This document shows positions 1 to 6,614 of a stretch of 6,625 nt of DNA, piece after piece (the stretch's first letter is position 1; the number at the start of each line of letters is the position of its first letter). The notes under the pieces were generated by a model, which did no database searches, was not told the DNA's origin, and worked only from the letters and a program-made list of their open reading frames with translations. Position numbers and translations under genes: made by a program. The stretch is from Collinsella sp. (GTDB taxonomy: Bacteria; Actinomycetota; Coriobacteriia; Coriobacteriales; Coriobacteriaceae), in the NCBI GenBank assembly GCA_014871605.1, contig WGSQ01000098.1, forward strand, positions 1-6,625. The letters are read 5' to 3'.

Positions 1-4
1 CACG

Positions 5-643
5 CTATTCAGCGCGCTTGATAGGATGACGAACCACAGTCTTAAGTTTCTCCGGCGCACACTTGCGTGGATCGGAAAGATAGATTTCGTGATGTAAACG
101 GGTGTCTGAGAAGTCGGGGACATAGCCCTGCTCGGTCGCATATTCATGCATGGCGTCTACGGTTGCCGGCTCGCTGTCGTAGGGTCCGGTATGCATGCAT
201 TGAACGCAGAGACCCTCGTCAACTTTAAGCAGCTCGACGGCAGAAAAGTCCAGTTTCTTTTTGGCCGTGGCTTCCGCGACCGCCCAGTCAAAGTCATCCT
301 GAGTGACGAAATCGGGCAGGCGGATGCACGAGATAAAGTTGAAATCGTCCTTGCGTACATAATCGATGTCGCCGCTCGGGGAGTCTTGCCACCAGAAGCC
401 CTCGAGCGGCGGTACCACAAAGTCGAAATAGCCCTCGATACTCCTTGAGCCTTTCTTTGACATCTTGACGGTATAGGCGATGCCGTAAAGCAGCGGCAGG
501 GCATTTTGATACTCGCCACCTTCGGTATTTGGGTCGCCCTTTCCGCGAACGGCAACGTAGCTTATAGGCGGGACAGTTATGATACTCGGCTTGCTTGCAG
601 GTCTGTAGAGCTCCTTGCATTCCTTCTTAAAGTCGAACGCCAT
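5..643 (-). CDS. GyrI-like domain protein (lin2189-type small-molecule binding/hydrolase family)
   Basis: This is a 212-aa cytosolic protein with no signal peptide or membrane segment. It looks like a full-length single-domain member of the GyrI-like family (SOUL/GyrI fold), close to the type represented by Listeria lin2189. Recognisable stretches are VRGKGDP (residues 32-38), PLEGFWW (79-85), CVQCMHTGPYDSEPAT (146-161) and HHEIYLSDPRKC (184-195). The aromatic pair W84/W85 and E186 are candidate ligand-pocket residues by family pattern. Family members bind small molecules; some modulate DNA gyrase (E. coli SbmC/GyrI) and others hydrolyse cyclopropanoid DNA-alkylating toxins (YtkR7-like). The ATG at 643 is preceded by AAAGGCGG, a plausible ribosome binding site. 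The gene is divergent from the ABC operon and has its own upstream LexA-like box, so it is probably monocistronic and damage-inducible. Family assignment is confident; the exact substrate is unknown. Confidence 0.9.
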   Translation of the reverse strand: MAFDFKKECKELYRPASKPSIITVPPISYVAVRGKGDPNTEGGEYQNALPLLYGIAYTVKMSKKGSRSIEGYFDFVVPPLEGFWWQDSPSGDIDYVRKDDFNFISCIRLPDFVTQDDFDWAVAEATAKKKLDFSAVELLKVDEGLCVQCMHTGPYDSEPATVDAMHEYATEQGYVPDFSDTRLHHEIYLSDPRKCAPEKLKTVVRHPIKRAE

Positions 644-684
644 GTTGGCCGCCTTTCTGCGTATTGGCCTGCTTAGATAGTGGA

Positions 685-695
685 ATCATATCATA
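685..695 (-). promoter_or_regulatory. Candidate -10 region of the GyrI-like gene
   Basis: On the minus strand two overlapping TATGAT hexamers occur, at 690-695 and 685-690, each one base off TATAAT. No good -35 hexamer is found. With 17-bp spacing from the 685-690 copy, the -35 position falls inside the LexA-like palindrome (CGAACA). A weak, repressor-overlapped promoter is plausible. Confidence 0.45.
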
Positions 696-699
696 GAAA

Positions 700-713
700 C
701 GAACAGCTGTTCG
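700..713 (-). promoter_or_regulatory. Putative LexA/SOS box of the GyrI-like gene
   Basis: The sequence CGAACAGCTGTTCG is a perfect 14-bp palindrome containing GAAC-N4-GTTC, the core of the Gram-positive and actinobacterial LexA box. It fits CGAACRNRYGTTYG at 13 of 14 positions. It ends 56 bp before the GyrI-like start codon and sits in the -35/spacer region of the likely promoter, where LexA would block RNA polymerase. The assignment is by consensus match and position only. Confidence 0.65.
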
Positions 714-825
714 AATGATTTGGTTGACAGATAGAGATACGTGCGTTGTGTTTGGCGGTCGGCTTGACCCTGTCGATGATTTCTCTGCCTCCCCGGCGTC
801 TCATCTATAGCTGCCGTTTCCCCAT

Positions 826-860
826 ATAAAACCTGCCAAAATAAACCTGTCCCTTTTTGG
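826..860 (-). repeat. Upstream copy of a 35-bp interspersed repeat (inverted relative to 4392-4426)
   Basis: Read on the minus strand this element starts CCAAAAAGGGACAGG and ends GGCAGGTTTTAT. It matches 34 of 35 bases of the copy after the permease gene, in the opposite orientation, so the two bracket the transporter operon. It contains CCTGCC and CCTGTCC motifs of the REP-like kind linked in many bacteria to RAYT (TnpA_REP) transposases. No transposase is present here. It lies 54 bp before the ATPase start, so it may contribute to the operon's promoter region. Confidence 0.75.
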
Positions 861-875
861 TCGGTGCGAAATGGG

Positions 876-881
876 TAATAC
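876..881 (+). promoter_or_regulatory. Weak candidate -10 for the ABC operon
   Basis: TAATAC occurs 33 bases before the ATPase ATG. The -35 position would fall in the T-run of the adjacent repeat (TTTTTG at 854-859, 16-bp spacing), a poor match. A 6-bp inverted repeat GGTCGG/CCGACC (859-864 and 893-898) brackets this candidate and could be an operator, but it is short. Low certainty. Confidence 0.25.
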
Positions 882-914
882 TAAAGAGTTATCCGACCAG
901 ATGGGAACCGATCG

Positions 915-1616
<702 letters not shown>

Positions 1617-1621
1617 CGCCC

Positions 1622-4387
1622 ATGGACCAGGACCGCCAAAACAGCCAAAACCACGATACGGAGCACGTGAGTCGGGACTGGGAGTTCGCGACCTACCGTA
1701 CCGCTCAGAGCTCAAACGATATGGTGCCGACGGTATTTCGCCGTGGCATCTACCGCACAATCCGCGGCAGTCTTAAGCGCTTTTTGTCCATCGTGGTCAT
1801 CACCGCGCTTGGCGTGAGCGTGATGTGCGGTCTTAAGGCAGGCTGCGAGGATTTGTGCGATTCGGTCGACGCCTATTTTGACCAGCAGAATGTCTATGAC
1901 ATTAACGTGCAGTCGACCTATGGCCTTACGCGCGACGATCTTGCGGCTATCCAAGAGGTCGACGGCGTCGAGACGGCCGAGGGTATCTACACTGAGACCG
2001 CCTACACCGCCGTGGGCACAACGCGCGAGCGCGTGGTCGTGCAAAGTCTTTCCAAGGAGAATATCGATCAACCGGTGCTGGTGAGCGGCGATTTGCCCGA
2101 GAGCGCCGGTGAGGTCGCGGTGACTTCGAAGTTCCTGAAGGCTTCGGGCAAAAAGCTCGGCGATACCGTGAGTTTTGCCGCCAATGACGCGAGCTCGTCC
2201 AACCAAAGTGCCAAGGACCAGTTTGCCGCGGGCGATTACACCATTACGGCCGAGGTCCTCGATCCCACCGACGTGAGCTCCGACTCGACAGTCAACGCCT
2301 TTCGCGCTGCTTCGGCTGCGGACTATAAGTTTTATGTGAACGAGGACGCCGCGACATCTTCTTCCTACTCCTCGGTCCACGTGATCGTCGAGGGAGCCAA
2401 GAGCCTCAACTCCTATTCGGATGCCTACACGACAAAGATCAACGAGGTCAAGGGCAATATCGAGAAGATCCGCGAGGAGCGTGAGAAGGCACGTGCTCAG
2501 GAGTTGACGGTTGACACGCCGGCAAGCTTAGATGCGGCCGAGCGCCAGGCGAATATGCTCTTTGGGATTGAACAGGACAACATCGACCGTATGGCCGAGG
2601 GCAGCGAGGAGCGCGTCCAGGCTCAGGCCGAGTTGGACCAGCGCCGCGCCGCCGCCAACCAACAATTCGCCGATGCCCGCGCCGAGCTTTCCGATCTGGG
2701 AGAATGCACCTGGTACATCCAGGACCGCGGCAATATCGCAAGCTACTCGAGCGTGGAGAGCGATAGCTCGTCAATTGAAGCCATCGCCACGGTGTTCCCG
2801 TTCATCTTCTTTATCGTCGCCGTGCTCATCAGCCTTACCACCGCCACGCGTATGGTCGAGGAGGAGCGCACGCTCATCGGCCTGTATAAGGCGCTCGGCT
2901 ATTCGCGCGGGCGCATCCTGTCCAAATACGTGGACTATGCGCTGTGGGCTTGTCTGATCGGCGGCGTGCTCGGCAACATCATCGGATTTGTGGGCCTGCC
3001 GCTGTTCCTGTTTACGGTGTTCGACGACATGTACTCACTGCCCCAGATGCTGCTTTCGTACGACATCGTGTCCTCGATCGTTTCGGTGGCGCTGTTTGCC
3101 GTGGGCGTGGTGGGCGCCACGATTATCGCCTGCCGCCACGAGATGGCCGAGACCCCGGCCTCGCTTATGCGTCCCAAGGCCCCGCGCGCTGGCTCGCGCA
3201 TCTTGCTCGAGCGCATCGGCTTTATCTGGCGCCACATGGGCTTTTTGAACAAGGTCGCTGCACGCAACCTATTCCGCTATAAAAAGCGCGCCTTTATGAC
3301 CATCTTCGGCATCGCCGGCTGCACGGCGCTCGTGATCTGCGGTATGGGCATCCGCGATACGTCGGTGGCGCTTTCGCCCAAACAGTACGGGCATATCACG
3401 CGTTATGACTTGCTGGCGGTCGCCAACCCCGATGACTTTACGCAGACGTGCGCGGCGTTGGATGAGCGCAGCGCGGCCAATGATTCCAACGTGACCGTGA
3501 CTTCGACGCTGCCGATTATGACCGACAACGTCACCTTTACGTTTGGCGGCAAGAGCGAGACCGTGCAGCTCATCGTGATTCCCGATGACCGCGCGGGTGA
3601 CTTGGGCGATTACGTGCGCCTGGAGGATGAGTCCAAAGAACCTCTGTCTTTGCGTGACGGAGACGTGTATCTGAGCAAAAGTTCACAGCTGGTGTTGGGG
3701 ATTCAGCCGGGCGATACGGCTCACGTCCAGGATTCGTCGCTCAACGTCGCCAAGGTCAAGGTTAGCGACATTTCGCTCAACTATCTGGGCAACACGCTTT
3801 ACATGACGCAGAGTACCTATGAGCAAGTTTTTGGTCGCAGTGCTCGACTCAACGGCGTCTTTGTGCTGCTTAAGGGTTCGTCGGCCGACCAGATTGCGTT
3901 TAGCAAGAATCTTAAGAGCGACGGTTGGCTTACGATTTCGAGTACGGCCGAGCATTGGGAGAACTACGAGGCGAACTTTACGATTATCAATTCCGTCGTG
4001 GTGCTCGTGACCTTTATGGCGGCGTGCCTATCGTTTGTGGTGGTGTTTACGCTGTCCAACACGAATATCTCCGAGCGCGAACGCGAGCTGGCGACCATCA
4101 AGGTGCTGGGCTTCCGCCGTGGCGAGGTGCACCATTACGTCAACAAGGAGACGTTGATCCTTACGGCGATCGGCGCTGCGCTGGGCGTGCCACTGGGCGG
4201 CTTGCTGGCCGAGAGTTTTACGTACATTTTGCAGATGCCGTCGCTGTACTTTGACGTCGAGGTCGAGCCGCTAAGCTACGTACTCGCCGTGGTGCTTTCC
4301 TTTGGCTTTACGTTTATCGTCAACGTCGCCACCAACCGTACCCTCAACAAGATCGACATGGTCGGCGCCCTCAAGAGCGCCGAGTAA
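1622..4387 (+). CDS. ABC transporter permease with two FtsX domains
   Basis: This 921-aa integral membrane protein is the partner of the preceding ATPase. Eight hydrophobic segments are visible (residues from the ATG at 1622): about 54-72, 389-409, 439-464, 482-503, 558-576, 790-811, 843-866 and 884-905. This is two units of one N-terminal helix, a large extracytoplasmic domain and a three-helix FtsX core. FtsX cores carry the family's cytoplasmic coupling pattern after the first helix: EEERTLIGLYKALGYSRG in the first half and ERELATIKVLGFRRG in the second. The first extracytoplasmic domain contains a charged, Ala/Glu-rich coiled-coil stretch at about 272-361, as in other large permeases of this class, though relatively short. 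With both halves in one chain it likely works as a monomeric pseudodimer with two ATPases. The start is uncertain: an in-frame GTG at 1610 overlaps the ATPase stop and would add four residues, while ATG 1721 would remove a 33-residue polar N-terminal tail. ATG 1622 lies 5 bases after the ATPase stop and suits coupled translation. Confidence 0.92.
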   Translation: MDQDRQNSQNHDTEHVSRDWEFATYRTAQSSNDMVPTVFRRGIYRTIRGSLKRFLSIVVITALGVSVMCGLKAGCEDLCDSVDAYFDQQNVYDINVQSTYGLTRDDLAAIQEVDGVETAEGIYTETAYTAVGTTRERVVVQSLSKENIDQPVLVSGDLPESAGEVAVTSKFLKASGKKLGDTVSFAANDASSSNQSAKDQFAAGDYTITAEVLDPTDVSSDSTVNAFRAASAADYKFYVNEDAATSSSYSSVHVIVEGAKSLNSYSDAYTTKINEVKGNIEKIREEREKARAQELTVDTPASLDAAERQANMLFGIEQDNIDRMAEGSEERVQAQAELDQRRAAANQQFADARAELSDLGECTWYIQDRGNIASYSSVESDSSSIEAIATVFPFIFFIVAVLISLTTATRMVEEERTLIGLYKALGYSRGRILSKYVDYALWACLIGGVLGNIIGFVGLPLFLFTVFDDMYSLPQMLLSYDIVSSIVSVALFAVGVVGATIIACRHEMAETPASLMRPKAPRAGSRILLERIGFIWRHMGFLNKVAARNLFRYKKRAFMTIFGIAGCTALVICGMGIRDTSVALSPKQYGHITRYDLLAVANPDDFTQTCAALDERSAANDSNVTVTSTLPIMTDNVTFTFGGKSETVQLIVIPDDRAGDLGDYVRLEDESKEPLSLRDGDVYLSKSSQLVLGIQPGDTAHVQDSSLNVAKVKVSDISLNYLGNTLYMTQSTYEQVFGRSARLNGVFVLLKGSSADQIAFSKNLKSDGWLTISSTAEHWENYEANFTIINSVVVLVTFMAACLSFVVVFTLSNTNISERERELATIKVLGFRRGEVHHYVNKETLILTAIGAALGVPLGGLLAESFTYILQMPSLYFDVEVEPLSYVLAVVLSFGFTFIVNVATNRTLNKIDMVGALKSAE

Positions 4388-4430
4388 CCTGCCAAAAAGG
4401 GACAGGTTTATTATGGCAGGTTTTATCTGG
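4388..4430 (+). repeat. Downstream copy of the 35-bp interspersed repeat
   Basis: The core at 4392-4426 is the inverted counterpart (34/35) of 826-860. Here the element is also bounded by a perfect 7-bp inverted repeat, CCTGCCA (4388-4394) and TGGCAGG (4414-4420), and it starts on the base after the permease stop codon. It would lie in the 3' untranslated part of the transporter mRNA, just before the terminator stem. REP-like; no associated transposase in the window. Confidence 0.75.
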
Positions 4431-4476
4431 CCAAACGCCGGGCAACCATTAGGTGGCCCGGCGTTTGGCCCGTTTT
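4429..4476 (+). terminator. Intrinsic terminator of the ABC operon
   Basis: A perfect 15-bp G+C-rich stem pairs GGCCAAACGCCGGGC (4429-4443) with GCCCGGCGTTTGGCC (4456-4470) around a 12-base loop, followed by CGTTTT. It sits 41 bp after the permease stop between two convergent genes. The short T-run favours plus-strand termination. The strong stem may also block readthrough from the minus-strand gene, although there is no U-tract on that strand. Confidence 0.85.
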
Positions 4477-4503
4477 GCTGGGGATGTTTGTCGCTCAGTG
4501 CTC

Positions 4504-4824
4504 TTACTGTCCAATCCAGTGTTGCGCATAGCTCTTAATGTCCTCGGTAAAACCGTCAAGGTCGTCAAGGGTGATCACGCTGTCGATAAGCAAATTGGCT
4601 ATCTCGCGGTGCATTGTGCTGCGGCGAATATCGTTTGCAATTACGCCTGAGGACAGCTTGTCTCTATTGAGGTGCTCTTCTAGTGCCCAAAATCTACTGG
4701 ACGCTTCGCTGTCGCCGTTCAGTATCTCAACGTACTGGCCGATGAGCTTTTCCATATAACGTTCTTGCCATTGAGGAAGCATTTTCTTAAACAGCTTCCA
4801 GTCGCTTTCGGCTACGTCGCGCAT
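4504..4824 (-). CDS. Small conserved protein of unknown function (106 aa)
   Basis: This short, acidic, soluble protein begins MRDVAESDWKLFKK and is probably all-helical. Conserved-looking patches are the SDWKLF start, a WQERYMEKL helix, the centre FWALEEHLNRDK and the C-terminal segment SVITLDDLDGF. I recall similar ~100-residue proteins in gut Firmicutes and Actinobacteria, sometimes mislabelled 'multidrug transporter'. It has no membrane segment, so that label is not supported. No function can be assigned. The start at 4824 is preferred over an upstream in-frame ATG at 4866 because GGAGGA lies directly before it, while the upstream ATG has no ribosome binding site and its extra 14 residues look non-conserved. 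A weak -10 (TAGAAT, 4865-4870) is consistent with this start. It converges on the ABC operon and shares the terminator region with it. Confidence 0.82.
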   Translation of the reverse strand: MRDVAESDWKLFKKMLPQWQERYMEKLIGQYVEILNGDSEASSRFWALEEHLNRDKLSSGVIANDIRRSTMHREIANLLIDSVITLDDLDGFTEDIKSYAQHWIGQ

Positions 4825-4827
4825 ATG

Positions 4828-4833
4828 TCCTCC
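4828..4833 (-). promoter_or_regulatory. Ribosome binding site fixing the start of the 106-aa gene
   Basis: The minus strand reads GGAGGA three bases before the ATG at 4824. This is the strongest Shine-Dalgarno match near the gene and rules in favour of 4824 over the ATG at 4866. The spacing is on the short side. Confidence 0.7.
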
Positions 4834-4942
4834 GCTCGTCAAACGGGCTTTCCATTTGCCTTTCATTCTATTTTGTTTTCGCCCGCAAGCGTTGATGAGA
4901 GGCTCTCTTTAGCCTTCGAGATTGGGCTTGAATGGGTTGTAT

Positions 4943-5102
4943 GCCACAAAACGGGCCTATCTACTACGTTTAATTGGATACCCTCAACCATGCCGGGAAA
5001 ACGAAAAATAAAACCGCAGGTAGAAGGCCTGTCGATTTTCGAAAAAGGCGGTCATGGTTGGCCCCATCGAGTTAAACGTAGTAGATTGCCCCTTTTCGTG
5101 GC
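4943..5102. mobile_element. 160-bp MITE-like inverted-repeat element
   Basis: Two 50-base arms, 4943-4992 and 5053-5102, match as inverted repeats at 39 of 50 positions with no gaps. The best-conserved block is ATCTACTACGTTTAA, and each arm begins GCCAC and ends CAACCATG at the inner side. The 60-base interior adds further pairing (CGAAAA with TTTTCG; CAGG 5017-5020 with CCTG 5028-5031), so the element could fold into one long imperfect hairpin. It has no coding capacity. I recall ATCTACTACGTTTAA-type sequences recurring between Collinsella genes, which would make it a non-autonomous mobile element. No clear target-site duplication is visible. Confidence 0.7.
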
Positions 5103-5153
5103 GGACCATCAAACGAACGCCGACGCTTGTGCTGTAGCCGCTCCGATCATTCG

Positions 5154-5224
5154 TAAGTTGCGGTGGAATAGTTCCTAAACTCGACTACTCAAGGCTAAAA
5201 CCGGAACTATATCACCGCAACTTA
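5154..5224. repeat. Palindromic element A, copy 1 (TTGCGGTGGAATAGTTCC family)
   Basis: The arms 5154-5175 and 5203-5224 pair at 20 of 22 positions (TAAGTTGCGGTG, two mismatches, then ATAGTTCC) around a 27-base loop. The same arm sequence and orientation recur at 6393-6454, so this is a repeat family rather than a one-off hairpin. It lies 52 bp beyond the stop of the XRE-type gene and could end or stabilise that transcript. There is no T-run typical of an intrinsic terminator. Confidence 0.8.
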
Positions 5225-5276
5225 GGCGGGATGGGCGGGGGGTACTAGTTGGGTGCTGCCGTCGGGCTGGGATGGT

Positions 5277-6206
5277 TTAGGCTCGCTCGCGATGCTTCCA
5301 TTGTTTACGGCACCAACGCATGAGTGCTTTTACGACCGGGATGGTGATGAGTATTACCCAGGCGGGATGGGGTTGTTCCAGGCAGAGCCACATGTAGAGG
5401 AACCATGCCTCGGCACTGACCGAATAGACGACATCGATCAGCTTAGATAAGTGGCGTCGATCGATAAAGTCACCAATCGCGTAGTAGACGGGAACCAAAA
5501 AGACGAGCAAGAGTCCCGTAGCCCATGTGCCGTAGGCAATGCCGAGCACCAGGTAGGCGAGGGCGACGAGCGCGGGAAAGGGGAATTTGTTCCATGCGCG
5601 TCCGAGCCCGGTGTTGAAATGCTTGCCATGATGGTCGAGCTTGTCGTGTGCTTCCTTCCAGCTGGAAAACGTCTCGCCGTCGATGGCGACGGCGCCGTCG
5701 TCATTGGTATGCACGCTATGTCCATCGTCCTCAAGCGTATCGATATGCAATCCGCCTGGCCCCACATGCACCTCTTCGCCTTTGCGCTCGTTGGTCACAT
5801 GGATGCCGCTCCAGCCAACATGGATTTCCTCGCCTTTGTTGGGATCAATAACGTGGATGCCGCGCGCGAGGGAAATATCGACAAGTGGCTTATCGCTGTA
5901 ACCAGCGTGCTCAGTAGAAGCCTCAGCCTCTTCTGAAGCTTTGGTACCGGCGTCGCTGTCCTGTGCTTCATCATCAGCCTGCGAGTCGTCAGTGCTATCC
6001 ACCGCCTCCCCATACAGCAGCTCATCCAGTGACACGCCATACAGCGCGGCGAGTGCAATGAGGTTGTCGGTATCGGGCGAGGATTCGCTGCGCTCCCATT
6101 TACTGACAGCCTGACGACTCACACCCAGCTGGGCGGCAAGCGCCTCCTGAGAAAGCCCGGCAGCCTTGCGGCGATCAACGAGCCGCTGTGCCATCGCAAG
6201 ATCCAT
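5277..6206 (-). CDS. XRE-type helix-turn-helix regulator with membrane C-terminus and His-bearing repeats
   Basis: This is a 309-aa protein. An XRE/Cro helix-turn-helix domain fills residues 7-60, with LSQEALAAQLGVSRQAVSKWERSE and DTDNLIALAALYGVSLDELL clearly visible. An acidic, probably disordered linker follows (70-103). Next come three tandem 18-residue units at 116-133, 134-151 and 152-169 (GIHVIDPNKGEEIHVGWS, then GIHVTNERKGEEVHVGPG, then a diverged third). The C-terminus (208-298) has two or three hydrophobic segments at about 209-228, 230-245 and possibly 257-275/281-295, so the protein is likely membrane-anchored with its DNA-binding domain in the cytoplasm. It may sense a membrane or metal signal; that is inference. 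An in-frame ATG at 6221 overlaps the ribosome binding site AAAGGA, so ATG 6206 is chosen. No partner gene is adjacent. Duplicated sites upstream suggest autoregulation. Confidence 0.88.
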   Translation of the reverse strand: MDLAMAQRLVDRRKAAGLSQEALAAQLGVSRQAVSKWERSESSPDTDNLIALAALYGVSLDELLYGEAVDSTDDSQADDEAQDSDAGTKASEEAEASTEHAGYSDKPLVDISLARGIHVIDPNKGEEIHVGWSGIHVTNERKGEEVHVGPGGLHIDTLEDDGHSVHTNDDGAVAIDGETFSSWKEAHDKLDHHGKHFNTGLGRAWNKFPFPALVALAYLVLGIAYGTWATGLLLVFLVPVYYAIGDFIDRRHLSKLIDVVYSVSAEAWFLYMWLCLEQPHPAWVILITIPVVKALMRWCRKQWKHRERA

Positions 6207-6212
6207 GGCAGT

Positions 6213-6218
6213 TCCTTT
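6213..6218 (-). promoter_or_regulatory. Ribosome binding site fixing the start of the XRE gene
   Basis: On the minus strand AAAGGA lies six bases before the ATG at 6206. The alternative ATG at 6221 overlaps this very motif (ATGAAAGGA) and has no site of its own, so 6206 is the likelier start. Confidence 0.7.
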
Positions 6219-6257
6219 CATGTGGTGACCGTAATCGAATGAGCCGAGTATGCCGAG

Positions 6258-6326
6258 AACAACCGGTAGCGACCACCATTTCTAGTTAGAATCTGCCCCA
6301 ACCCTACCGCAACTACCGGTAGCAAC
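6258..6326 (-). promoter_or_regulatory. Two direct copies of a near-palindromic site upstream of the XRE gene (candidate operators)
   Basis: AACAACCGGTAGCGAC (6258-6273) and AACTACCGGTAGCAAC (6311-6326) match at 14 of 16 positions. They are 53 bp apart, almost exactly five helical turns, and each is centred on the palindrome ACCGGT; the second is a 10-bp palindrome, CTACCGGTAG. The downstream flanks also resemble each other (CGACCACCATTT at 6270-6281, CGACCAGCCATTT at 6333-6345). They sit 52-120 bp before the XRE start, where autoregulatory operators would be expected. They could instead be degenerate copies of a dispersed repeat. Confidence 0.45.
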
Positions 6327-6392
6327 CCCTAACGACCAGCCATTTCAGGACAAATGTCAGTGCTACTCTCAGCTAAGAGCCCGGGTCAGAAG

Positions 6393-6454
6393 TTGCGGTG
6401 GAATAGTTCCTAGATTCAGCTATTTGAGCCCAAACAGGAACTATTCCACCGCAA
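6393..6454. repeat. Palindromic element A, copy 2
   Basis: The arms TTGCGGTGGAATAGTTCC (6393-6410) and its perfect complement (6437-6454) enclose a 26-base loop. The element has the same size (62 versus 63 bp) and orientation as the core of the copy at 5154-5224, and the loops are recognisably related (CTAxTxxAG, AAAC before the second arm). The perfect 18-bp pairing here, against mismatches in copy 1, suggests it is the younger or better-maintained copy. The surrounding 6327-6517 carries no credible gene. Confidence 0.82.
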
Positions 6455-6517
6455 TTTACTATCAGACCAGGCACCCGCAGCAAGAAGACGAATAACCTCG
6501 GCGAGTATGTAAACGCA

Positions 6518-6614
6518 GGGCCCTCCGACCCCGCCCGACGATTTCGATTGGCGACCTTTGACGGAGTCAAGGGAGGAGCCAAATCGAAATACGTCGGGCG
6601 GAGTCGGAGGGCCC
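6518..6614. repeat. 97-bp near-perfect long hairpin
   Basis: The outer arms 6518-6540 and 6592-6614 pair at 22 of 23 positions, beginning and ending with GGGCCC. The stem continues with ATTTCGATTGGC (6541-6552) against its complement with one bulged base, and closes with CCTTTGAC (6555-6562) and GTCAAGGG (6566-6573) around a three-base GGA loop. Almost the whole element is paired. No T-run follows, so it is not a classic intrinsic terminator. It is distinct in sequence from the other repeats here and is probably another dispersed palindromic element or MITE. It lies upstream of the XRE gene with no reading frame of note. Confidence 0.8.

Noticed and set aside
724..729. Perfect TTGACA -35 hexamer on the plus strand
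   Set aside because: No acceptable -10 lies 15-19 bp downstream, and it is nearly 190 bp from the ATPase start; probably chance.
1712..2380. Minus-strand open frame of 222 codons inside the permease gene
   Set aside because: Shadow of the high-G+C permease coding sequence; no family features and no ribosome binding site.
4765..5178. Plus-strand open frame of 137 codons
   Set aside because: It overlaps the start of the 106-aa gene antisense and is otherwise made of translated MITE-like and palindromic repeat sequence (ending in LRWNSS from the element A arm). No ribosome binding site.
5451..5936. Plus-strand open frame of 161 codons
   Set aside because: It is antisense to the XRE-type gene, whose helix-turn-helix domain and start signals are clear; the translation resembles no family I know.
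6373..6582. Minus-strand open frame of 69 codons
   Set aside because: It is composed of the long hairpin and palindromic element A, with no start signals or recognisable protein features.
4943..6614. Possible CRISPR or integron-like array from the clustered repeats
   Set aside because: The repeats are different families, irregularly spaced and individually palindromic; there are no regular spacers and no cas or integrase gene.
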